Of a DNA stretch of 64,000 bases, positions 41,585 through 49,633 are shown in pieces. Source of the stretch: GCA-2862585 sp965277895 (GTDB lineage: Bacteria > Bacteroidota > Bacteroidia > Flavobacteriales > UBA7312); assembly GCA_965277895.1 (NCBI GenBank), contig CBDIDR010000001.1:62001-126000 (forward strand), written 5' to 3'. The stretch's first letter is position 1; each line of letters opens with the position of its first letter. A program made the position numbers and the translations under genes. The notes under the pieces are model-generated. The model ran no database searches. It saw only the letters and a list, made by a program, of their open reading frames with translations, and was not told the DNA's origin.

Positions 41585-42496
41585 ATGAAAAGACTGTTCA
41601 TATTAGTAGTTATAGCATTTTCCTTCGCACTAAATGCTCAATCCCAATCCATAGACCCTTACTCTGAGGTAGGTCTAATGCTAGGTAGCTCCTACTACAT
41701 AGGAGATTTAAACGACCAACACTTTAGGTTGGCTCAACCAGCGAGTTCGATTCAATACAAGACAAATCTAAATAGACGTTTTGCTTTGAGAGGAAGTCTT
41801 TCACTGGGGGAAATCAGAGGAAGCGATAAGCTGAACGATATAGATACCGCGAAGTTTAATAGGAATTTACACTTTAAATCTTCTATTTACGAATTATCAG
41901 GAGTGGTAGAGTTCAACTTTTTCCCTTATGAAACGGGGAATAAAAGATATCCCTTCACACCATACATATTTTCTGGTTTTTCACTATTCAATTTTAACCC
42001 TCAAGCAAGACAAACGGACACTCAAAACCCATTTGATAGAGACGGTGATGACTCCAATAATCCATGGCTAGATTTACAGCCACTAGGAACTGAGGGTCAA
42101 TATTCAACACGATACCCTGAAAAAGACCCTTATCAGCTTATACAAGTTGCCATTCCAATTGGAGTTGGACTAAAAGCAAGTTTGGGAGATAACCTTAGTA
42201 TTGCTTTAGAATACGGAATAAGAAAGGTATTTACAGACTACCTAGATGATGTAGGAGGAATCTACGCTAGCCCACAATATCTAGCAATGGAAAATGTTGA
42301 TGCAGCTACTCTTTCAGATAGAAGTAATGCCTTACAAGAATTTTTAGCAGCAAATCCAGGTGCAGATATTACAACCTGGACAGGAAACACCAATAGACAA
42401 CGTGCTAACGAAAATGACTGGACGGATTGGTACTATTTTACTGGTCTGACCATCTCATACAGAATTTATACTAAACCTAAGGTCTGTCAATACTAA
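41585..42496 (+). CDS. DUF6089 outer-membrane protein
   Basis: A 303-residue exported protein: signal peptide (about 1-20, ending NAQS), then SEVGLMLGSSYYIGDLNDQHF, the typical start of DUF6089, followed by barrel-like strands. The conserved GLMLGxSxYxGDL motif and the length fit the family, of unknown function, that regularly precedes uppS and bamA in Bacteroidota. This suggests a role in outer-membrane biogenesis. It does not end in a strong C-terminal aromatic (last residues PKVCQY). Confidence 0.8.
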   Translation: MKRLFILVVIAFSFALNAQSQSIDPYSEVGLMLGSSYYIGDLNDQHFRLAQPASSIQYKTNLNRRFALRGSLSLGEIRGSDKLNDIDTAKFNRNLHFKSSIYELSGVVEFNFFPYETGNKRYPFTPYIFSGFSLFNFNPQARQTDTQNPFDRDGDDSNNPWLDLQPLGTEGQYSTRYPEKDPYQLIQVAIPIGVGLKASLGDNLSIALEYGIRKVFTDYLDDVGGIYASPQYLAMENVDAATLSDRSNALQEFLAANPGADITTWTGNTNRQRANENDWTDWYYFTGLTISYRIYTKPKVCQY

Positions 42497-42499
42497 TAA

Positions 42500-43252
42500 A
42501 TGCCTAACAAGACCGATATTAACACAAACACTTTACCAAATCATGTTGCCATCATCATGGATGGTAATGGCCGTTGGGCAAAGCAGCAATCCAAAATCAG
42601 AGTATTTGGACACAAAGTGGGCGTTACAGCAGTGAGAGATACTGTTGAAGGTGCAGCAGAAATTGGATTAAAATATTTAACACTATATGCTTTTTCATCA
42701 GAAAATTGGAACCGTCCAAAATCTGAAATTAATGCCCTTATGGAACTCTTAGTAAATACCATTACTAAAGAAACCAAAACACTAATGAATAACAATATTC
42801 GACTAGTGGCTATTGGCAACCTTGACGATTTACCAAAAAAGTGTTTGAACAATTTAAACGTTGCCATTGAGAAAACATCTCAAAACAACAAAATGACTTT
42901 AGTGCTAGCGTTAAGCTACAGTTCAAAGAAAGAAATTGTGCAAGCCATTCAACAAATAGCTGAAAAGGTTAAGGGTGGCAATATGAGTATTGATGACATT
43001 AATGAAGAAAGTGTTAAAAATCACTTATACACACACAATATACCTGACCCAGAACTGTTAATAAGGACTAGTGGAGAACTGAGAATAAGTAATTTTTTAA
43101 TGTGGCAAATTGCATACTCAGAACTGTATTTCACAAAAATTTTGTGGCCAGACTTTAGGCGTGAAAACCTATACGAAGCCCTTATAGACTTCCAATCTAG
43201 AGAAAGACGATTTGGGAAAACAAGTGAACAAATAGAAAAAGAAAATGCTTAA
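42500..43252 (+). CDS. uppS: Undecaprenyl diphosphate synthase (cis-prenyltransferase)
   Basis: UppS extends farnesyl-PP with IPP to the C55 lipid carrier of peptidoglycan and glycan synthesis. The 250-residue protein shows the catalytic HVAIIMDGNGRWAK (Asp21), the FSSENWNRP motif near residue 73 and RTSGELRISNFLMWQ near residue 192. Its end overlaps bamA by 8 bases, so translation may be coupled. Length and motifs are normal. Confidence 0.97.
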   Translation: MPNKTDINTNTLPNHVAIIMDGNGRWAKQQSKIRVFGHKVGVTAVRDTVEGAAEIGLKYLTLYAFSSENWNRPKSEINALMELLVNTITKETKTLMNNNIRLVAIGNLDDLPKKCLNNLNVAIEKTSQNNKMTLVLALSYSSKKEIVQAIQQIAEKVKGGNMSIDDINEESVKNHLYTHNIPDPELLIRTSGELRISNFLMWQIAYSELYFTKILWPDFRRENLYEALIDFQSRERRFGKTSEQIEKENA

Positions 43253-45728
43253 AAAAAGTATCTCTATATTAATATTCACCTTTTTGATATCTCATCTGAG
43301 TATAGCTCAGATAAACATTTCTAATGGCTCAGAAAATTTCGATTATTCAAGTCCAAAAGAATACGTTCTTGGTGGAATAACCATTGAGGGCACAAAGTTT
43401 TTAGACCACAAAACCCTAATACAAATATCAAATTTAGAAATAGGCTCTAAAATTGAAGTTCCAGGCGATGCACTGACAAAAGCTAGCCGAATACTATGGG
43501 AACAAGGCTTGTTTTCCGACATACAAATTAAAGTTAGCTCTACACAGGGAAATACCATATTCCTAACCCTTTATTTAGAAGAAAGACCTAGGCTATCCAA
43601 GTTCAAATTTGAGGGTATTAAAAAATCAGAAATTGATGCCATAAGAGAAAAAATTAAGCTAGCAAGAGGTAAAATCATTACCAAAAATGTAATTATCAAT
43701 ACTAAGAATATTGTATCCGATTACTACAAAGAAAAAGGCTTTTTAAACGTTACTACAGAAATAAACGAAATTGAAGATACGGTAACTAAAAACCATGTTA
43801 TACTCGTCCTCGATATTGAAAAAGGCGATAAAGTAAAGATTGGAAGTATTGAGTTCGCCGGAAACGAAGCATTTACTGAGAAACGTCTTAAGCGATTGAT
43901 GAAAGATACTAAAGAGAAGAAGTTTTTTAGAATTTTCAAATCCTCAAAATATCTAGAGGAAGCCTTCAAAAATGATAAGCAACTTATTATTGAAAAATAC
44001 AATGAAAAAGGTTTAAGAGATGCCAAAATCAATAACGATAGCATCACCTTTGATCCAGAAGAAAACTTACTAAACGTAAAACTTAATATTTCTGAAGGAA
44101 AAACCTACTACTTCGGCGATATCAATTTTGTTGGAAACACTAAATATACCAATGAGGAACTTGCAGAAATAGTAGCTATTGAAAAAGGCGATATTTTTGA
44201 CCAAAGTGTATTGGAAAGTAGAATATTAGGAAGCCCCGACAGTAAAGACATACACTCTATCTACCTAGACAACGGCTATCTTTTCTCACAAGTAACGCCT
44301 GTAGAAACAGAAATTCGAAACGACACTATCGATATTGAAGTCCGAATTTACGAAGGCTTACAAGCTCGAGTAAACAGAGTATCGGTAAGTGGAAACTCTA
44401 AAACTAATGACCACGTTATAATGCGAGAAATTCGCACAAAACCTGGCGACCTGTTTAGCCGTTCTGACATCATGCGTTCTCAAAGAGAAATTGCAACGCT
44501 GAACTATTTCGACCCAGAAAAATTAAATATTGATGTTCAGCCAAGTCAAGAAGATGGAACGGTTGACCTTACCTATATCGTTGAAGAAAAATCATCAGAC
44601 CAAATTGAACTACAAGGTGGTTATGGTGCGGATAGAGTTATTGGAACTTTTAGAGTATCCTTTAATAACTTTTCAGCAAAAAACATTTTCAATAAAGAGG
44701 CATGGCTACCCCTTCCCTCAGGAGATGGACAACGATTCAGTATTTCAGCAACTTCAAACGGAAGGCTATTTCAGTCTTATAATGTTTCCTTTACTGAGCC
44801 ATGGCTAGGAGGTAAAAAACCTAACTCATTGACAGTAGGAGCATACCATTCTATCACCTCAAACGGAATTAGTAGCGATGAGGATGAAGAAAATAGCGGT
44901 ACATTTAAAGTGACAGGACTTTCTTTAGGATTAGGAAAGCGACTAAAGTGGCCTGATGACTTCTTTACTCTGTACCAAAATGTAAGTTTAAAGAAATACT
45001 TAGTTGATAACTACAGCTTCGGCAGCTTCATTGATGGCACATATTACAATATGTCGTACTCATTTGTACTAGGCAGAAATTCTGTTGACCAACCTACTTT
45101 CCCAAGAAGAGGATCAAACATGAAGTTATCCGTTCAGATGACACCACCTTATTCTCTTTTTGATGGAGAAGAAAGCAGTCCAGATCCACTTGATGCTAGT
45201 AAATGGGTAGAATATCACAAATGGAATATTGGTGCAAACTGGTTTACTGCTTTAGCAGATAAGCTAGTATTAAAAACCAACTTAGAATACGGGCTTATTG
45301 GGAAATATAATAGTGAAGAGTCATTATCACAATTTGAACGATTTTATGTTGGTGGAGATGGTCTTAGCGGTTATGCCGTTGACGGAAGAGAAGTTATTGC
45401 CCTAAGAGGATATGAAAACAATTCACTCTCGCCAACAGATGGAGCAACGATTTATAACAAATATACTTTAGAGCTCCGTTATGCGTTATCATTAAATCCA
45501 CAGTCGCCTATATTTGCTTTAGCATTTTTAGAGGCAGGAAACACTTGGAACAATTCAAACACCTTTAATCCGTTTGATATAAAACGTTCTGCAGGTGTTG
45601 GGATTAGAATGATGATTCCAATGATGGGAATTATGGGAGTAGATTGGGGATATGGATTTGATGAAGTGATAGGCTCACCATCCGCAAATGGAAGTCAATT
45701 TCACTTTTCAATTAACCAACAATTTTAA
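43245..45728 (+). CDS. bamA: Outer-membrane protein assembly factor BamA
   Basis: BamA folds proteins into the outer membrane. The 827-residue protein has a signal peptide (about 1-22, ending IAQ), POTRA domains at about 30-440 (GGITIEGTKFLDHKTLIQIS, KVKIGSIEFAGNEAFTEKRL, YYFGDINFVGNTKYTNEEL, VNRVSVSGNSKTNDHVIM), a barrel (about 465-827) with the VRGF-like GLSGYAVDGREVIALRGY stretch, and a terminal Phe (INQQF). It lies between uppS and two skp genes, the standard Bacteroidota order. Confidence 0.97.
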   Translation: MLKKSISILIFTFLISHLSIAQINISNGSENFDYSSPKEYVLGGITIEGTKFLDHKTLIQISNLEIGSKIEVPGDALTKASRILWEQGLFSDIQIKVSSTQGNTIFLTLYLEERPRLSKFKFEGIKKSEIDAIREKIKLARGKIITKNVIINTKNIVSDYYKEKGFLNVTTEINEIEDTVTKNHVILVLDIEKGDKVKIGSIEFAGNEAFTEKRLKRLMKDTKEKKFFRIFKSSKYLEEAFKNDKQLIIEKYNEKGLRDAKINNDSITFDPEENLLNVKLNISEGKTYYFGDINFVGNTKYTNEELAEIVAIEKGDIFDQSVLESRILGSPDSKDIHSIYLDNGYLFSQVTPVETEIRNDTIDIEVRIYEGLQARVNRVSVSGNSKTNDHVIMREIRTKPGDLFSRSDIMRSQREIATLNYFDPEKLNIDVQPSQEDGTVDLTYIVEEKSSDQIELQGGYGADRVIGTFRVSFNNFSAKNIFNKEAWLPLPSGDGQRFSISATSNGRLFQSYNVSFTEPWLGGKKPNSLTVGAYHSITSNGISSDEDEENSGTFKVTGLSLGLGKRLKWPDDFFTLYQNVSLKKYLVDNYSFGSFIDGTYYNMSYSFVLGRNSVDQPTFPRRGSNMKLSVQMTPPYSLFDGEESSPDPLDASKWVEYHKWNIGANWFTALADKLVLKTNLEYGLIGKYNSEESLSQFERFYVGGDGLSGYAVDGREVIALRGYENNSLSPTDGATIYNKYTLELRYALSLNPQSPIFALAFLEAGNTWNNSNTFNPFDIKRSAGVGIRMMIPMMGIMGVDWGYGFDEVIGSPSANGSQFHFSINQQF

Positions 45729-45745
45729 TATTTTAGCACACCACT

Positions 45746-46252
45746 ATGAAACAGTTAATTCTAATAGCACTAGTTTGTTTTGCGTCTGTAAGTCAGGCAC
45801 AAAAATTTGCCTATGTTGATTCTGATTATATTCTCGAAAGAATACCAGAATACGCTTCTGCTGAAGACCAATTAGAAAAACTATCTGTCAACTGGCAATC
45901 CGAAATTGAAGAAGTATATCAGCAAATAGATGTGCTATATAAAAAGTACCAAGCAGATAAAATATTGCTCACTCAAGAAATGAAAAACAAAAGAGAGAGT
46001 GAAATCATAAATAAAGAAAAGGATGCCAAAGAACTACAAAGAAAACGCTTTGGTCCTGAAGGAGATTTATACAAAAAAAGAACAGAACTTGTGAAGCCTA
46101 TACAAGATAAAGTGTATAACGCTATACAAGATTTGTCAAATGAAAAAAGATATGATATTATCTTTGACAAGTCAAGTAATCTGATAATGCTATTTAGCAA
46201 CCCAGACCTCGACAAAAGTGATGACATCCTAAAAATGTTAGGATATAAATAA
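45746..46252 (+). CDS. Skp/OmpH-family periplasmic chaperone, first copy
   Basis: A 168-residue exported protein: signal peptide (about 1-18, ending SQAQ), then FAYVDSDYILERIPEYASAEDQLEKL and a long charged coiled coil (about 45-125), the tentacle of Skp/OmpH chaperones that carry outer-membrane proteins to BamA. C-terminal LSNEKRYDIIFDKSSNLIMLFSN is typical. It is 17 bp after bamA and is followed by a second paralogue. Confidence 0.92.
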   Translation: MKQLILIALVCFASVSQAQKFAYVDSDYILERIPEYASAEDQLEKLSVNWQSEIEEVYQQIDVLYKKYQADKILLTQEMKNKRESEIINKEKDAKELQRKRFGPEGDLYKKRTELVKPIQDKVYNAIQDLSNEKRYDIIFDKSSNLIMLFSNPDLDKSDDILKMLGYK

Positions 46253-46271
46253 TAATTAAAACTATAAAAAA

Positions 46272-46769
46272 ATGAAAAAAGTACTTTTAACCCTTATGGT
46301 TTGTGTAGGATTTATACTTTCGGCACAAGCCCAAAAGTTTGGCTACTTGAACTCAAATGAACTTTTAGCAATGATGCCTGAAAGCATTGAAATGCAAGAA
46401 GAATTACAAACCTATGCTAAAGGACTTGAATCTCAATTATCAGCTATGCAGGCCGAATATGAGAAGAAAGTAGTAGAATATCAGCAAAACGAAACAAGCT
46501 ATACCGATGTGATTAAAGAGGATAAAATCCGTGAAATTGAAAGCATTCAGCAACGTGTAGTTGAGTTCCAAAAAAATGCTCAGCAGTCTTTAAGTGAAAA
46601 AGAAGCTGAACTGTTTACCCCTATTAGAGACAAAGCAATGATGGCTATCGACAATGTAGCAAAAGAAGGTAATTATACCTTTATCTTTGACTCAGGCTCA
46701 GGAAGCTTTTTATACGCTGCTGAAAGTGAAAATGTGCTTTCACTCGTTAAGTCAAAATTAGGACTATAA
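46272..46769 (+). CDS. Skp/OmpH-family periplasmic chaperone, second copy
   Basis: A 165-residue paralogue of the preceding gene: signal peptide (about 1-20, ending SAQAQ), KFGYLNSNELLAMMPESIEMQEELQTYAKGLESQL, coiled-coil tentacle (about 45-115), and C-terminal KEGNYTFIFDSGSGSFLYAAESENVL. The two copies are clearly diverged, an old duplication that is frequent in Bacteroidota. They may form homo- or heterotrimers, which is not shown. A terminator follows. Confidence 0.92.
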   Translation: MKKVLLTLMVCVGFILSAQAQKFGYLNSNELLAMMPESIEMQEELQTYAKGLESQLSAMQAEYEKKVVEYQQNETSYTDVIKEDKIREIESIQQRVVEFQKNAQQSLSEKEAELFTPIRDKAMMAIDNVAKEGNYTFIFDSGSGSFLYAAESENVLSLVKSKLGL

Positions 46770-46789
46770 TAAAACAACATAATCTCTTA

Positions 46790-46822
46790 AAGCAGTTTGG
46801 ATTCTTTCAAACTGCTTTTTTT
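46790..46822 (+). terminator. Intrinsic terminator after the skp genes
   Basis: A 10-bp stem (AAGCAGTTTG / CAAACTGCTT) with an 8-nt loop and a T-run follows the second skp gene by about 20 bp. It also lies 16 bp before the murI start, so murI needs its own promoter or read-through. Confidence 0.9.
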
Positions 46823-46838
46823 GTGCTATCTTAGAAAG

Positions 46839-47639
46839 GTGAATAAAAATAATCCAATAGGCATTTTTGACTCTGGCATTGGAGGGCTAACAGTAGCTAA
46901 AGCTATTCGCAAACTCTTGCCCTATGAAAGTATACTCTATTTTGGTGATACTAAACACCTGCCCTATGGCGATAAATCGGAAGAATCTGTAAAAGAATTC
47001 TCTCAGAATATTTCTACTTTTCTAAAGAATAAAAGCTGTAAAATGATTGTAATCGCATGCAACACAGCTTCTTCTTTAGCTCATGAAACAGTTATTAAAA
47101 CATGCCCTAACATTGAAGTAGTCAACGTCATTGACCCTGTTGTGGATAGATTAACATCTTCTAACACCAAATCTAATATTGGTATAATTGGAACAAAAGG
47201 CACTATAAATTCAGGCATTTATCCTAAAAAGATTAGAGATAAAAATAAAAATGCAAATGTAAAGTCCTTAGCCACTCCTCTACTTGCTGCCATGATAGAG
47301 GAAGGATTTATTGATGGTGAAATTAGTGACGTCATTATTCATAACTATCTAAATCATAAAGAGCTAAATGACATTGAGCAATTAATTTTAGCCTGTACCC
47401 ACTACCCCTTGATACAAAACCTCATAGAAAACTTTTACGACGATAAGGTCGAAATTATTGACTCTGCAAGCGAAGTCGCAAAACATATAAAGACAATTTT
47501 AGAGCAGAAAAAGCTATTAAGTGATAAAAAGGCAGAACACCACTTTTTTGTTTCAGATTACACCAATTCGTTCGAGCAATCGGCAAAATTCTTTTTTGGT
47601 GAAGATATTCGACTAGAGGAAGTAAAACTTAAGTCGTAA
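46839..47639 (+). CDS. murI: Glutamate racemase
   Basis: MurI makes D-glutamate for peptidoglycan. The 266-residue protein has the first catalytic pair region PIGIFDSGIGGLTVA (Asp11) and IACNTASS (Cys74), and the second LACTHYPL (Cys186). The start is GTG at 46839; the frame can be opened further upstream, but that would lie in the terminator. The end overlaps the convergent carbonic anhydrase-like gene by 11 bases. The start codon is the least certain part. Confidence 0.95.
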   Translation: MNKNNPIGIFDSGIGGLTVAKAIRKLLPYESILYFGDTKHLPYGDKSEESVKEFSQNISTFLKNKSCKMIVIACNTASSLAHETVIKTCPNIEVVNVIDPVVDRLTSSNTKSNIGIIGTKGTINSGIYPKKIRDKNKNANVKSLATPLLAAMIEEGFIDGEISDVIIHNYLNHKELNDIEQLILACTHYPLIQNLIENFYDDKVEIIDSASEVAKHIKTILEQKKLLSDKKAEHHFFVSDYTNSFEQSAKFFFGEDIRLEEVKLKS

Positions 47640-48144
47640 ACCAAGACGAATACATCACATAATTATCAGCAATACCTTCAATGAGTACTGCCGTTTGCTC
47701 TTGGCTCAATTCTTTTACTTTTTTTGCAGGTACTCCAGCATATATACAACCACTTTCAACTATAGTTCCTTCTAAAACTACCGCTCCTGCAGCTATAATA
47801 GAATTGCTATGAACCCTTACACCATCCATAACGATAGCTCCCATTCCAATTAGCACATTGTTCATCACTTTACAACCATGCACCAAAGCATTATGTCCAA
47901 TAGATACATTATCACCAATTTCGGTAGGATGCTTTTGATATGTACAGTGAATAACTGCCCCATCTTGGATATTTACTTTATTACCTATTCGAATATAATG
48001 AACGTCTCCACGAATAACGGCATTAAACCAAACGCTACATTGATTTCCCATTACTACATCGCCAACAACGGTAGCATTTTCTGCTAAATACACATCCTCA
48101 CCTATCTGAGGGCTTTTACCGTTTACACTCTTTATTAATGCCAT
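47629..48144 (-). CDS. Gamma carbonic anhydrase-like hexapeptide-repeat protein (YrdA-like)
   Basis: A 171-residue left-handed beta-helix protein with hexapeptide repeats (VYLAENATVVGDVVMG, VHYIRIGNKVNIQDGAVIHC, IGDNVSIGHNALVHGC). The metal-ligand histidines are present at the positions typical of the family (HCTY, GHNALVHG). YrdA-like proteins bind zinc but carbonic anhydrase activity is often weak or unproven. ATG 48144 is chosen over the TTG five codons upstream. It is convergent with murI and divergent from nfu. Confidence 0.88.
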   Translation of the reverse strand: MALIKSVNGKSPQIGEDVYLAENATVVGDVVMGNQCSVWFNAVIRGDVHYIRIGNKVNIQDGAVIHCTYQKHPTEIGDNVSIGHNALVHGCKVMNNVLIGMGAIVMDGVRVHSNSIIAAGAVVLEGTIVESGCIYAGVPAKKVKELSQEQTAVLIEGIADNYVMYSSWFTT

Positions 48145-48175
48145 GGATTTTATTTTCAAAGATAAAAGAATGACT

Positions 48176-48183
48176 TAACTTTG
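48176..48183 (+). promoter_or_regulatory. -7 promoter box of the nfu-like gene
   Basis: TAACTTTG is an exact TAnnTTTG match, 14 nt before the ATG. Confidence 0.6.
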
Positions 48184-48197
48184 CATAAAAACAATAA

Positions 48198-48797
48198 ATG
48201 ACCAAAATACCAACATCACTATACGCTGAGTCAACGCCAAATCCATTAGTTGTGAAATTTGTGGCTAATAGAATTTTAGTTGATCAAAACATCTATGAGT
48301 TCAATAACAGAGCTGAAGCAAGCAGTTCACCCCTTGCACTAGAGCTCTTCGGATTTCCATTTGTTGACAAAGTATTTTTAAGCAATAATTTTATATCTAT
48401 TACCAAAAAAGATAATGGCATCGAATGGAATGATATTATTGTAGAGATGCGAGAATTTATGCGTGACTACCTAGTAGATGGTGGCACCGTAATTAACGAA
48501 AATGCCTCTCCTAAAAAGAGTAAGACTGTTACTCATAAAGAAGAATTGGTCAGAGAATTTTCTGATATAGAGAAAAAAATTGCTGATTTATTGGATGAAT
48601 ATGTAAGGCCAGCAGTAGAGCAAGACGGTGGTTTTATTTCACTGAAAAAGTTCGAAAAAGGAATTGTAACCGTTTCATTACAAGGGGCATGTAGTGGCTG
48701 CCCATCCTCTACAATTACACTAAAATCTGGAATAGAAGGCATGTTGAAAAGAGAAATGCCAGAAGAAATTGTTGAAGTTGTAGCCGATAATGATTAA
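48198..48797 (+). CDS. Nfu-type Fe-S cluster carrier (Nfu_N plus NifU C-terminal domain)
   Basis: A 199-residue protein with an N-terminal Nfu_N domain (about 5-95; SLYAESTPNPLVVKFVANRI) and a C-terminal NifU domain (about 115-195) carrying CSGC in GACSGCPSSTITLKSGIE. It carries and hands over Fe-S clusters. It differs from the smaller NifU-like protein at 11.3 kb by the extra N-terminal domain. It overlaps the outer-membrane gene downstream by 8 bases, and the link between the two is unclear. Confidence 0.93.
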   Translation: MTKIPTSLYAESTPNPLVVKFVANRILVDQNIYEFNNRAEASSSPLALELFGFPFVDKVFLSNNFISITKKDNGIEWNDIIVEMREFMRDYLVDGGTVINENASPKKSKTVTHKEELVREFSDIEKKIADLLDEYVRPAVEQDGGFISLKKFEKGIVTVSLQGACSGCPSSTITLKSGIEGMLKREMPEEIVEVVADND

Positions 48798-49521
48798 AAA
48801 ACTCCTCATAAGTTTTTGTGTTCTGCCATTCTTAATGCAGGCACAAAATACCATCGATGAGTTTACCTTCGGCTTACAATTTAAACCCATTATCCCCGCC
48901 GCCTATTTTAATGCTGGCGATGAATCCGCCGACTGGCAAGACGGCTACAACTCAGAGCTTTCACCACGATTTGGACAATCTTTAGGTATGGTTATAAGGT
49001 ATAACTTCAGCAATACCTTCTCATTAGAAAGCGGATTAAACCTTGTTAATAGACGTTACAATTTCACCCTAAATAACAGCTCTATTAATCTCGACGATAA
49101 TTCTAAATTCACTTTACGATCTTACGAATTTCCCATTCAGTTATTATCCTATGTTCGAATAGCCGAGCAATACTATTTAAATACCTCTTTTGGAAATTCA
49201 TTTAATGTTTTCCCCTCAGATATTATCAGCTTTGGTGAAAACAATCCATTCTACTTTGTGAGTACCTCACGACGAAAAAAGATGCAAACAGCATTTGTGG
49301 CAAACTTAGGCGTAGAGTACCGCACAGCAAAACAAGGCATGTTCTATTTTGGAGCGAGCTTCCACAGGCCTTGGAAGAATACTGCACGTTCATTTCCAGA
49401 ATATGACGATGGCACAAACGCCTTTAATACCGAAGCCCCATCGGCTGATGACTCCAAATATCTTGATATTTCAGGAAACTACTTTACTTTAGATATTCGC
49501 TATTTCTTCTCAAGCAAATAA
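48790..49521 (+). CDS. Outer-membrane beta-barrel protein, PorT-like
   Basis: A 243-residue exported protein: signal peptide (about 1-18, ending MQAQ), then DEFTFGLQFKPIIPAAYF and strands with alternating aromatic residues, ending LDIRYFFSSK. This looks like an eight-stranded barrel of the PorT family, one of the outer-membrane proteins of Bacteroidota. PorT itself is a T9SS component; whether this is the real PorT or a paralogue cannot be told here. It overlaps the nfu gene by 8 bases. Confidence 0.65.
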   Translation: MIKKLLISFCVLPFLMQAQNTIDEFTFGLQFKPIIPAAYFNAGDESADWQDGYNSELSPRFGQSLGMVIRYNFSNTFSLESGLNLVNRRYNFTLNNSSINLDDNSKFTLRSYEFPIQLLSYVRIAEQYYLNTSFGNSFNVFPSDIISFGENNPFYFVSTSRRKKMQTAFVANLGVEYRTAKQGMFYFGASFHRPWKNTARSFPEYDDGTNAFNTEAPSADDSKYLDISGNYFTLDIRYFFSSK

Positions 49522-49633
49522 CCCTATTTTATTAGTTGAAGTTGTAAGCATTTGGCTTTTTAAAACTGGATAATTTCCAAACTTGTCCGATTTTTTTGTA
49601 CTTTTAAAACAAGTTCATTAACCAACCTTTAGT

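Noticed and set aside
46797..46838. A longer MurI starting at 46797
   Set aside because: It would start inside the skp terminator hairpin from TTG; the GTG at 46839 gives the standard MurI N-terminus.
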